DNA of 64,000 bases from Erythrobacteraceae bacterium CCH12-C2 (GTDB lineage: Bacteria; Pseudomonadota; Alphaproteobacteria; Sphingomonadales; Sphingomonadaceae). Below, one piece after another: positions 28,810 through 37,360 of the stretch (position 1 is its first letter; the number at the start of each line of letters is the position of its first letter). Both the position numbers and the translations under genes were made by a program. The notes beneath the pieces are model-generated. The model had not been told where the DNA came from and did no database searches. It worked only from the letters and a program-made list of their open reading frames with translations. The stretch is from positions 58,301 to 122,300 of the forward strand of contig LSKF01000026.1 of NCBI GenBank assembly GCA_001556995.1. The letters run 5' to 3'.

Positions 28810-31461
28810 TCAGTGGCCAAGCGAGATCAACGTATCGTCAAAAATCTTCGGGCCATCGGGCAACCCGCCGCCGAAGGACCACTCTGCCGGATCCGGCCCC
28901 AATGTGACATAGGCTCCCTCACCGGCGATATCCCAGGTCGTCACATAGATCCGTGCGCCTTGCCATGAACGCACACCAAAGTCCGATCCGTCGTAGACGA
29001 GTGTAATCGTGCCGCTCTCCCGATCAACCGAGACGGTAGGAGCTCCGGCAAACCGCTTCCCGGCACGCTCGGCGTTCGCCCCTTCGGCCGAGAACATGGT
29101 GTTGCCCCAGCCGAAGACGACATTTCCGATATCCCAGTTGCGCCCCTCGGCCATCGCCGCATTCAATTGCGGCAGAGCGTTGGTTCCGTTTCTATCCGGC
29201 AGATCGAAGAAGATAGACAGGGCGACATTGTCGAAGCCTACCGGCGGTATCCAGTCAGCGGTGACCTGCGCCATGGTCAGTTCCAGCCGCAGGATATCCC
29301 CGCCTGCGGCGGCGTTCACCCCGATGATATCCTTCTGATCCTTCGCATTGGGCTGCTGGAGATCGACATAGGATCCCGCCGGCCCCGTATCGTCTCCGCG
29401 CGGATCGGCGAGTGATGTCGTAAGCTGTGGTTCGGTGACCTCACTCTTCAATTCGAGCCGCTGCGAGACCCGGTTGGTTGCAGGGTCGTAGGCGACAAGG
29501 AAAAACGCCTCGGAGCCGAGATTCTCGACCGGGTAGTCGAACTGCCAGCGTCCGTCTGGCCCAGTCGTGACCCGGACAGCATCACCAACCTTGCCGTTCT
29601 TGATCAGCAGGACTTCGCCCGCCCCCGCCAACGCGCCTGTCAGCCCGAAGCTTTTGCCGAAGGGTTGGTCGCTCGATGACGATGTCAGGCGCAGATCAAG
29701 CGGCGCAGTCCCGCGCGCCCGGCCTGTCACCTGGTTTGAACTGTCGATCACAAGGAACGCGCGCGGCGGCAGAAGCCCGGTCAGAGTGCCGTCGCGAACG
29801 TCCAGCGCCCCGTCGAAATTCATCGCGAAAACCGGTCGCACGTCACGATCGGCAACGCCAGGAAGTCCGAGTCTATCGACAAGAATGGGCTGATCGGAGG
29901 TGTTGAACAGGATATCGAGAACCTCGGCTCCTTCGCGGCGGCGATAGGCGAGCAGTCCGGATTCGTGCTGATTGGAACCGAGCACTTCGAAACTGCCGCG
30001 CCGCAGCGCCGGATGTTTTTTGCGCAGGGCGGCCAATGCCGCAAGGTAGCCGTAAAGTTCGGTCCCGGTATCGTAATGATCGGATTTTGCGCGAAAACCA
30101 CCGGCAAACATGGCTTGCCGCGTTTCGGTAAACCCCTGCTCCGAGCCCTGATAGATCGTGGGGATGCCGGGCACCGTGAAGATCAGACCGAAGGCCTGTT
30201 TGAACCCGTCCATCGACCCGCTCGCCAGGAAGCGCGCGACGTCGTGATTGTCGACGATCGTGGGAACGATGTAGGGGTCGGGAAAGGTCGCCATGTGCTG
30301 CTCGAGCCGGTAGGCCATCTGCGCTGCCGGCTGACCCTGAGCGAAAACTGACTTGATCTCCTGCTTCAGCGGAAAGGAGATGACTGACGGCAAGATTGGC
30401 TGTCCAGGCCGGTCGAGATAACGCGCCAGTTCTTTTTCGCCGCTGTTTTCGAAAGGCTGCGAGTAATCGAGCACCTCGCCAAAGATCAGGAAATTGTGAC
30501 GTCCCGTTGCCGCGGCACGCGCCCGGATGCCATCCGGGTCTGTGACGAAGTGGCTGAAAAAGTGGGGTTCCACATAGCGGACCGTATCGATGCGTAGCGC
30601 GTCGACCCCTGCCTCGTCGATCCAGTCGCCATAGGTGCGCTTGAACGCATCGATGACGCGCGGATTTCTGGTATTGATGTCGGCAAGGCCGCCAAGCTGC
30701 CAGGTGAATTGCCGATCGCCGAGGTCGCGGTAGTCGGTAATCGTCGGCGTCCAGTTGTAGATGTCGGCCGCCGTGTGTGCCGGATCGTTCCGGTCGATCA
30801 TGTCGAACGGTGGTTGCAACGGCGCGGGCTGGCGTGCGCCCGGCGGCTGCACCAGCCGGAAGTTGCGCGAAGTATCCGCAGGATCGTAGGGACCGTCATA
30901 GGCGAAGAAGTTGCCGGTGTGGTTCACGACGATGTCCTTGATCAGATACATGTCGCGGCAGTGCAGCGCGCTGCTCAAGGCGCGATAGTCCTGGAGCGTG
31001 CCGAAATGCGGATCGACCGCAGAGAAATCGACAGCGTAGTACCCGCTGTACCCGGTGAAGTCGGATGAAGCGCTCTTCCACTGGTTCAGCACGATCGGGG
31101 TGAGCCACACAGCGGTCGCGCCAAGGCCTTCGATGTAATCGAGGTGTTCGGTAACACCGCGGATGTCGCCGCCGCTGAAATAGTGTTCGCGTGATGGGTC
31201 GTACTCGCCAGCGCCCTGGTCATTGCTCGTCGGATCGCCATCGGCGAACCTGTCGGTGAAGGCGAAATAGATGATCTGGTCGCGCCAGTCGGGCGAAGGC
31301 ACATTGATCAGAAGCGGGCCGCCCGGGCTGCACGGCGGCGGGGGCGTCACAGGAGCGGGCTCCTGTGCGGCTATCGGTCGGGCAGCGGCCAGCAGGACGA
31401 GCGCAGCGGCGATCCCTGATAGCGGGGCGGGTCGGGCGGCCACATCAGCCATGACCGACAT
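28810..31461 (-). CDS. Exported GH13 alpha-amylase-family enzyme with glucodextranase-type C-terminal module
   Basis: An 883-residue protein with a signal peptide (ends IAAQ). Its GH13 barrel includes GGDIRGVTEHLDYIEGLGAT, DIVVNHTG, nucleophile Asp292 in ALRIDTVRYVE, acid/base Glu329 in LIFGEVLD and the IVDNHDVARF region. After the barrel and a beta-sandwich, the last 250 or so residues (from LADPRGDDTGP to the end) resemble the C-terminal module of glucodextranase (Glucodextran_C). It should cleave an alpha-glucan outside the cytoplasm. Its start overlaps the MFS stop; ATGs at 31461 and 31452 are both possible. Confidence 0.88.
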   Translation of the reverse strand: MSVMADVAARPAPLSGIAAALVLLAAARPIAAQEPAPVTPPPPCSPGGPLLINVPSPDWRDQIIYFAFTDRFADGDPTSNDQGAGEYDPSREHYFSGGDIRGVTEHLDYIEGLGATAVWLTPIVLNQWKSASSDFTGYSGYYAVDFSAVDPHFGTLQDYRALSSALHCRDMYLIKDIVVNHTGNFFAYDGPYDPADTSRNFRLVQPPGARQPAPLQPPFDMIDRNDPAHTAADIYNWTPTITDYRDLGDRQFTWQLGGLADINTRNPRVIDAFKRTYGDWIDEAGVDALRIDTVRYVEPHFFSHFVTDPDGIRARAAATGRHNFLIFGEVLDYSQPFENSGEKELARYLDRPGQPILPSVISFPLKQEIKSVFAQGQPAAQMAYRLEQHMATFPDPYIVPTIVDNHDVARFLASGSMDGFKQAFGLIFTVPGIPTIYQGSEQGFTETRQAMFAGGFRAKSDHYDTGTELYGYLAALAALRKKHPALRRGSFEVLGSNQHESGLLAYRRREGAEVLDILFNTSDQPILVDRLGLPGVADRDVRPVFAMNFDGALDVRDGTLTGLLPPRAFLVIDSSNQVTGRARGTAPLDLRLTSSSSDQPFGKSFGLTGALAGAGEVLLIKNGKVGDAVRVTTGPDGRWQFDYPVENLGSEAFFLVAYDPATNRVSQRLELKSEVTEPQLTTSLADPRGDDTGPAGSYVDLQQPNAKDQKDIIGVNAAAGGDILRLELTMAQVTADWIPPVGFDNVALSIFFDLPDRNGTNALPQLNAAMAEGRNWDIGNVVFGWGNTMFSAEGANAERAGKRFAGAPTVSVDRESGTITLVYDGSDFGVRSWQGARIYVTTWDIAGEGAYVTLGPDPAEWSFGGGLPDGPKIFDDTLISLGH

Positions 31462-32863
31462 ACCCCCGCTCCAGCCGCAACTGACCGAGTTCGCGTTCAA
31501 TCCTGCCAAGCAACGACTGATCGATCTTGTACAGCGTCATGCATGCGGCTGCGGCGAGCAGAAGCAGGCCCGGTGCGATCGAGGTTATGATCCTCAGACC
31601 ATCAAGCGCATCGGACGACTGCTCGGAATTGGCCGCAAAGCCCGACAGGGCGAGGATATAACCTGGAACAGCCGCGCCGAGGCCGCTGCCAAGCTTGAGG
31701 ATGAACATTGAGCTGGCGACCGTCAGGCCGGCAGTGTTCCGCCCCGTCTGCCATTCGCCATACTGGACGCAATCTGTGAACATCGAGAAAAGGAGCGTGA
31801 GGGCGACGCCGAAGGTCATCATGCCAAGCCCGTGCAGCGCAAGCGCTGGCACGAACTGATCGCGGGCAAGGACGTAGCTTCCGATCAACAGAGCGCCATG
31901 CACAGCATTGACGCCGATCATCAGCCGAATCTTGCCAAAACGCCGGGTGAGTCTTGGCGCCGACAGCGTGCCCAGGATCTGACCGATCACGCCAAGTGTG
32001 ATGAATACCGAGAACCGGTCCATCCACAGGAACAACGTCCCGCCCGCATCAGAAGGCACCCCTGTCATGAAGTATTTAAGATAGAGCGCCAACGAGCCGA
32101 GGCGTGTGCCGAGTCCAACCACGAGCAGGACACCGCCGATCGTCAGTACCACCCACGAAGAGTTCGTGAGAAGCGCAATGACATCTTCACGCACGCTCGA
32201 GCGTGGCCCGTCCTGGGCGGCGGCGCGCTCCCGGGTGCTCGAGAAGGTGAACAGCGTGAGCACCACGGCAACAACCGCGAAGATAATAATGGCCCATAAA
32301 AATCCGCGCTCTTCGTCGCCAGCTCCAAGCCAGTCGATCAGCGGCTTGGCTGTGGCGCCGACGAGCAGCGTGCCAAGGCCCGCAAATACGAACCGGTACT
32401 GTGCCGCCTTGGTCCGCTCTTTCTCGCTCGGTGAGATGACTGCCAAAAGCGCGGAATAGGGTACGTTCACCAGCGTATAGCCGAACATCGCCAGCGAATA
32501 GACGATGTAGGCATAGACGAGCTTGCCATTGGCGGAGAGATCGGGGCCAGCGAACACCAAAATAGCCGTCATGCCGTATGGCAGCGCACCCCACAGGAGG
32601 TACGGACGGTAGCGTCCCCAGCGCGACCGGGTGCGGTCAGCGAGCAGACCCACGACCGGATCGGTGATCGCATCGATAATCTTGGTCAGCAGCAGCATGG
32701 TCGCGGCCGCCGCCGGCGCGATGCCCCAGACGTCGGTCAGGTAGTACAGGGTGAAAAGGCCGAAGAACCCGAGATAGAGGTTCGCCGCCATGTCCCCGGC
32801 CCCGTAGCCGACCTTCTCGGTCAGCGTCAGGCGCTCTTCGGTCTGCTCGTATGCCTCTGTCAT
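31445..32863 (-). CDS. GPH-family sugar:cation symporter (MFS)
   Basis: This 472-residue inner-membrane protein has twelve hydrophobic helices. The N-terminus LTEKVGYGAGDMAANLYLGF and the loop DAITDPVVGLLADRTRSRWG with RYRPYLLWGALPYG are signatures of the glycoside-pentoside-hexuronide symporters (MelB/XylP type). It would import sugars released by the exported GH13 and GH92 enzymes. The start at 32863 has GGGGAGAG just upstream. It overlaps the GH13 gene downstream. Confidence 0.88.
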   Translation of the reverse strand: MTEAYEQTEERLTLTEKVGYGAGDMAANLYLGFFGLFTLYYLTDVWGIAPAAAATMLLLTKIIDAITDPVVGLLADRTRSRWGRYRPYLLWGALPYGMTAILVFAGPDLSANGKLVYAYIVYSLAMFGYTLVNVPYSALLAVISPSEKERTKAAQYRFVFAGLGTLLVGATAKPLIDWLGAGDEERGFLWAIIIFAVVAVVLTLFTFSSTRERAAAQDGPRSSVREDVIALLTNSSWVVLTIGGVLLVVGLGTRLGSLALYLKYFMTGVPSDAGGTLFLWMDRFSVFITLGVIGQILGTLSAPRLTRRFGKIRLMIGVNAVHGALLIGSYVLARDQFVPALALHGLGMMTFGVALTLLFSMFTDCVQYGEWQTGRNTAGLTVASSMFILKLGSGLGAAVPGYILALSGFAANSEQSSDALDGLRIITSIAPGLLLLAAAACMTLYKIDQSLLGRIERELGQLRLERGYVGHG

Positions 32864-32885
32864 TTCTCTCCCCGCAAATGACGAT

Positions 32886-33701
32886 CTATTCTGTTCGCGG
32901 CACTGACCGGCCGATGCTGTCGAAGAATTCGAGCGTGCGCTCAAATGCGCGCGACCAGTATTGCCAGTTATGGCCGCCGCTCAGCGGTTCGTAGCGATGA
33001 GGAACCCCGGCGAGAGTCAATCGGCTGGCGAGTCGCTCGACGCTTGGTCTGAGCATGTCCTGATCGCCGCAATCGAACCGGATCGGGGGCACAGGTATGC
33101 CTTGCGCCGCATAAAGGTCGGCAATCCCGGCCGGAATTGCCGGGTCCAACCTATCGGACAAAGGATCGTCGCTCGTGAAATGCCGGAAGTCTGCGGCCTC
33201 GCAGATCGGCGAATGGGCACTGACCCCGGCGAAGGTGTAGGGGTGGAGCCTCGCCAGCCGCAGCGCGCCGAACCCGCCCATCGATAGTCCGGCGATAAAG
33301 ACCGGCGATGCGGCACTCATGTGCACAATCTGCAAGCGCGCCAGCTCGACCACCTCGTCGGCGATCCAGTCGTCGAAGCGCCCGGCGACGCGATTGACGT
33401 AGCCCGACCCGTCACCAGCCAAACCGTCGCTTGGCATGACCAGCGCGAAATCGCCGATCTCCCCGGCCGACCGCAACCGGTCGTATACCCGATGCGCGCC
33501 GCCCTGGAACGCCCAAGACCACGCGCTGCCAAATACGCCGTGCAGGAGAATGATCACCGGGATATCCTCGCAGATGCATTCGGCATTGTAGAACAGCACG
33601 TCGGCACGGCGCCCAAGCGCAGGAGAGCGAACCGTGCAGAAGGTGAAGCCCGGCAGGGCAAGGCCTGTGTCCGAGACTTCTAGGGTGGGAAAGCCGCTCA
33701 C
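32886..33701 (-). CDS. Esterase-D-like alpha/beta hydrolase
   Basis: This 271-residue protein of the putative esterase family (PF00756) includes S-formylglutathione hydrolases and feruloyl esterases. It has the oxyanion/HG motif LLHGVFGSAWSW, nucleophile Ser140 in AGLSMGGFGAL, an acid in FDCGDQD and His244 in SGGHNWQYW. No signal peptide, so cytoplasmic. Its start overlaps the stop of the ADH gene (ATGA). In this position it could hydrolyse S-formylglutathione produced by the adjacent ADH or remove acyl groups from imported sugars; the sequence does not decide. Confidence 0.8.
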   Translation of the reverse strand: MSGFPTLEVSDTGLALPGFTFCTVRSPALGRRADVLFYNAECICEDIPVIILLHGVFGSAWSWAFQGGAHRVYDRLRSAGEIGDFALVMPSDGLAGDGSGYVNRVAGRFDDWIADEVVELARLQIVHMSAASPVFIAGLSMGGFGALRLARLHPYTFAGVSAHSPICEAADFRHFTSDDPLSDRLDPAIPAGIADLYAAQGIPVPPIRFDCGDQDMLRPSVERLASRLTLAGVPHRYEPLSGGHNWQYWSRAFERTLEFFDSIGRSVPRTE

Positions 33702-34834
33702 GCTGCGTCGGCCCCGGGATGTGGGTGGAGCACCGCTTTTGCGATCCGTCCTGCGGCAAGGTCCTCGATCGCCGCCGCCAAATCGGCGAGCGGATAGGTG
33801 CGCGAAATCATCTGGTCGAGCATCAATGCACCGGACAGATAATGGCGCTGGAGAACGGGAAAATCACGATCGGGATCGCATTGCCCGTAGAGCGGGTTGA
33901 TGTAGGTTTTGTCCCATTCGAACAGGTTGCAGTCGAACGGGATCGTCTCCTCGATCCCACTGACCTGAACGGCTGTACCGCCGTGCCGAACCAGCGCGAG
34001 CGGCGCCGGGCCGAGCGCTGCAACGCCGGTGCATTCGAAAGCGAAATCGGTCCCGCCAGGCACGAGTGCGTTGAGGCTTTCGCGCAGCTGCGCGAAGCCG
34101 GATTGCGAACCCCAGTTGACCAGGGTGTGCGTCGCTCCGAAGTCCCGCGCGCGGGCAAGCCGGTCCTCGGCAACGTCGATCGCAACGATTTTGTCCGCGC
34201 CCGCAATCGCGGCGGCCTGGATGACGTTAAGGCCGATCCCGCCGCATCCCAGAACGGCGACCGAGGAACCGCGCGTCACGTGTGCTGCGTTGATGACCGA
34301 GCCGTAGCCCGTCATCACCGCGCAGCCCATGATCGCGCCGACTTCGAAGGGAACCTTGGCGAACAGCGGCTGGCAGGCGTCCTCAACCACAAGAGCATAT
34401 TCGGCCATGGTGCCGAGGTTGAAGGCGCTTTCGACCGGATTACCGCGAAAAAGCGTAGCACTCGCTCGCGGCTTTCCCGTCATGCCGTCGCCGTTTGCAG
34501 GGGAGCTCGTTTCGCACAGCGGCATGAGGCCGCGATCGCACATGGGACAAGACCGGCACGGGATCGCCCAGTTAAGGATCACCCGCTCCCCGACCCGGAA
34601 GCGGGTCACCTGGTCGCCGACCGCGACGATGACGCCGGCTCCCTCGTGCCCCATGACAAATGGGCCCGTCCATGTGCGGATAGCATCCACATCGGTGTGG
34701 CAAAGCCCTGCCGCCATGATGCGGACAGCGACCTCCTTTCCTACGGGCTGGGCAAGCTGTATGTCAGCCAGCTCATAGCTGCCTTCACCATCGGCCACGA
34801 TGGCCTTGCAGGACGGCGGCACGGCTTCACCCAT
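33698..34834 (-). CDS. Zinc-dependent alcohol dehydrogenase (MDR family)
   Basis: This 378-residue cytoplasmic enzyme has catalytic-zinc ligands Cys45, His63 (GHEGAG) and Cys170. Structural-zinc cysteines are 93, 96, 99 and 107 in CRSCPMCDRGLMPLC. The NAD(P)-binding loop LGCGGIG is at 194-200. The length and liver-ADH-like plan match class I/III enzymes, which include glutathione-dependent formaldehyde dehydrogenase. It follows the P450 gene by four bases and overlaps the esterase gene, so it probably works on the product of the P450 reaction, an alcohol or formaldehyde adduct. Confidence 0.85.
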   Translation of the reverse strand: MGEAVPPSCKAIVADGEGSYELADIQLAQPVGKEVAVRIMAAGLCHTDVDAIRTWTGPFVMGHEGAGVIVAVGDQVTRFRVGERVILNWAIPCRSCPMCDRGLMPLCETSSPANGDGMTGKPRASATLFRGNPVESAFNLGTMAEYALVVEDACQPLFAKVPFEVGAIMGCAVMTGYGSVINAAHVTRGSSVAVLGCGGIGLNVIQAAAIAGADKIVAIDVAEDRLARARDFGATHTLVNWGSQSGFAQLRESLNALVPGGTDFAFECTGVAALGPAPLALVRHGGTAVQVSGIEETIPFDCNLFEWDKTYINPLYGQCDPDRDFPVLQRHYLSGALMLDQMISRTYPLADLAAAIEDLAAGRIAKAVLHPHPGADAA

Positions 34835-34838
34835 CCGC

Positions 34839-36008
34839 TTATCCCGCCGCGAAGGAACAGACGAGACGACGATAGCCGAGCGACCGGTTGTAGGACGACT
34901 GGCGCTCTACGTTCTCATCCGCATCGACCACCGAGACTGCACCTATGCCGTGCGCGAGGTTCCTGACGAGGCTGCGCAGAATTGCGCGTGCCTGGTGTGC
35001 GCCAAGGCAGGAATGGTGCCCGCTGCCGAAGGCGACATGGGGGTTGGGCGAACGACGCAAATCGAGGGTGGTTGGCGCATCGAACACGTCGGGATCGTAA
35101 TTTGCCGAAGCCCAGCACAGTCCCACCTGGCTGTCCGCCTGCACCTTCATCGGGCCGACCATCGTCTGCGCCGGACAAACCCGGCCGATGAAAGTCAGCG
35201 GCGAAATCGCGCGCACATATTCCTCGACCGCCAGATTGATCGCCTTGGGACTGTCGGCGACTGCGCGCACTGCTTCGGGATCGGTAGCGAAATGGACGAT
35301 GATTCCGGCAACGGCATTGATCACCGTGTCGCGGCCGCCGGCAAATGTAAGATTGGCAATCCCGAGCTTTTCCTCAAGCGTCAGCGACCTGCCGTCCCAC
35401 AGCATGCGCTCGAGCTGGCAGAAAAAGTCCTCACCTTCCGGATCTGTCCCCGCGCGAGCGATCTGCTCGCGCAGATAGCGTTCGATCACGTCACCGCCGC
35501 CATCGCCTTCGGAGTCGTGGAAGATGTGTGTGCCCCAGCCGATCCAGATGCGGGCATGGTCTTCGGACATTCCGAGCATCAACGCGAGAGCGCGCGACTG
35601 GAGCGGCAAGGCGAATTCGCGGACGACCTCGAACGTGTCGGCCGCGCAAGCTTCCGCCAGAAGCTCGCCGACCAATGCATCGATCCGCGCAATATAATTG
35701 GGCGATTGCGGCCGCCTGAAGATCGGTTCGAGGAGCTTGCGGACCTCGGTGTGCTGCGGCGGGTCGGTTTCGATCGGAAGCTGCCGGACCGAACGGACTG
35801 CCTCTTCGGAAGGCACCGGGACGCGAAACGGGGCATCCGAGCTGTAGGTCGACCAGTCCCGCGCTGCGGCCCGAACGTCTCGATGACGCAGGATCAGGGG
35901 GATGCGGTCATCGGCCACATCGATCACTATGATACCCTCGTCCCGGCGCGCGGCGGCAAAGGGGTCGCGGAGTTCTACGCTGGCCTCCCCAGTCATCTTA
36001 CCGGGCAT
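34839..36008 (-). CDS. Cytochrome P450 monooxygenase
   Basis: This 389-residue soluble bacterial P450 has I-helix AGGRDT at residues 223-228, ExxR of the K helix at 263-266 (EEYVR) and the heme loop FGSGHHSCLG at 327-336 with Cys334 as thiolate ligand. It is class I, needing ferredoxin and reductase. The ferredoxin is encoded eight bases upstream, but no reductase is in the window. Position inside a glycoside hydrolase operon is the same idea as 6-O-methyl-galactose demethylases of marine Bacteroidetes, which also sit beside a ferredoxin and an alcohol dehydrogenase. The actual substrate is unproven. Confidence 0.92.
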   Translation of the reverse strand: MPGKMTGEASVELRDPFAAARRDEGIIVIDVADDRIPLILRHRDVRAAARDWSTYSSDAPFRVPVPSEEAVRSVRQLPIETDPPQHTEVRKLLEPIFRRPQSPNYIARIDALVGELLAEACAADTFEVVREFALPLQSRALALMLGMSEDHARIWIGWGTHIFHDSEGDGGGDVIERYLREQIARAGTDPEGEDFFCQLERMLWDGRSLTLEEKLGIANLTFAGGRDTVINAVAGIIVHFATDPEAVRAVADSPKAINLAVEEYVRAISPLTFIGRVCPAQTMVGPMKVQADSQVGLCWASANYDPDVFDAPTTLDLRRSPNPHVAFGSGHHSCLGAHQARAILRSLVRNLAHGIGAVSVVDADENVERQSSYNRSLGYRRLVCSFAAG

Positions 36009-36016
36009 CGCGCGCG

Positions 36017-36343
36017 TCAGCCCTGAGGAACCGCGACGACCAGACCATCGAGGCCGGCGTGAAGCTTAATCTGGCAGCTCAAGCGGCTGTTTTCGGACGG
36101 GTTTTCAGTCAATTCGAGCAAATCGGTTTCAATGTCATGTGCGACACCGGTGTGCTCGATCCAGCCCTCCAATATGTCGACGCGGCATGTCCCACATGAG
36201 CATGCTCCTCCGCAATCCGCGAGAATGCCCGGAACGCCGTTCGCCACCGCAGCTTCCATAAGGGTTTCGGCATCAGTCCGTGCGACAATGCGCTTGTGGC
36301 CGCTGTCGCCAATGAAAAATGAAACGGTAATTGGGTCTGACAT
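36017..36343 (-). CDS. [2Fe-2S] ferredoxin, adrenodoxin type
   Basis: This 108-residue electron carrier has cluster ligands Cys44, Cys50, Cys53 and Cys90 (DCGGACSCGTCR and SRLSCQI), the adrenodoxin/putidaredoxin spacing. It lies eight bases upstream of the P450 gene and very likely is its electron donor. The ATG at 36343 was chosen; a GTG at 36355 would add four residues. Confidence 0.9.
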   Translation of the reverse strand: MSDPITVSFFIGDSGHKRIVARTDAETLMEAAVANGVPGILADCGGACSCGTCRVDILEGWIEHTGVAHDIETDLLELTENPSENSRLSCQIKLHAGLDGLVVAVPQG

Positions 36344-36440
36344 ATCCTTGCGCACTCAGAAGATTGCTGTGCGCAGGATTCTAGAAGATGACCTCAGTGA
36401 CGGTCCCTTGCAAAAACTATCGTGTTCTTGTCGCAGCGCT

Positions 36441-37358
36441 TTATGGCGCGCGGCCGTTGGCCCGATATTCGCGCGGGCTCATGCCATATCGCTTGCTGAA
36501 AGCGGCAGCAAAATGCGCATGGGTCCCGAAGCCGAGCTCATACGCGATATCGCTGATCCGTTCGCCGCCGCTGATGATCCTCCGTGCCGCAAGTCTGAGG
36601 CGAAAACCGCGGGCGTAATCGTTGAAGGGAACCGAGAAGACCTGCTTGAACTGACGCGAAAAATAGGACGGCGAAAGGTTGCAGGCCGTGGCAGCCTGCT
36701 CAAGTGACACCTGTCGATGCGAACCGTCTGCGACAAGGCGCAACGCAGGCCGCAACCGGTTGAACATTCCCGGCTGGTGGTCGCTTATCTGAGGCTGATC
36801 AGAGGTTTTGGCAGCGAGTTCCAGAAGAAGAAGTTCCACTGCTCTGGAAACCCGCTGCTGGCACGAGACGGGTTGCGAGGAAAGTTCGATCAACCAGTCG
36901 AGCAGCAAATCGAACCTCAATCTATCCGCATCGCCGAGCGAGCGGCAAATCGGCGATCTGAGGGCGGGCTGGCCGCACGCAACGGCGAGGCCTTCGACCA
37001 AGGCAGGGTCGATATGCAACAGGACCCACTCGCGTGCGCCGCCATCGATTACATAGTCATGCGCTTCCATCGATGGGAGGTAGACCAGCGTGTCCGACCC
37101 AATCGCGAACTTGCCGATTGCGCTCTCCACCGAGCCTGCGGCGCGGCGGAAGAAAACGAGTTCGCACACATCGTGGAAATGCGGAAAGAGCTCGATCCGC
37201 GGAGACCCGGGCGGATCGGCAATATGTTCGACATGAACCACGCTGTGTGGCAGCACATCAACGATCTCGCATATCACGCCGTTTTGCATCGCAGTCGTCT
37301 GCCACAGCGGATTGTCGGTCGGCAAGTTTTGTTCCGACAAACCCGATACTGCGGGCAT
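36441..37358 (-). CDS. AraC family regulator of the carbohydrate cluster
   Basis: This 305-residue protein has an N-terminal cupin-like sugar-binding half (HVEHIADPPGSPRIELFPHF, HDVCELVFFRR) and a C-terminal AraC double HTH (VSLEQAATACNLSPSYFSRQ and ISDIAYELGFGTHAHFAAAF, ending MSPREYRANGRAP). It sits between the alpha-glucosidase gene (2 bases upstream) and the ferredoxin gene, in the same direction, so it probably activates this operon in response to a sugar signal. Confidence 0.88.
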   Translation of the reverse strand: MPAVSGLSEQNLPTDNPLWQTTAMQNGVICEIVDVLPHSVVHVEHIADPPGSPRIELFPHFHDVCELVFFRRAAGSVESAIGKFAIGSDTLVYLPSMEAHDYVIDGGAREWVLLHIDPALVEGLAVACGQPALRSPICRSLGDADRLRFDLLLDWLIELSSQPVSCQQRVSRAVELLLLELAAKTSDQPQISDHQPGMFNRLRPALRLVADGSHRQVSLEQAATACNLSPSYFSRQFKQVFSVPFNDYARGFRLRLAARRIISGGERISDIAYELGFGTHAHFAAAFSKRYGMSPREYRANGRAP

Positions 37359-37360
37359 TT

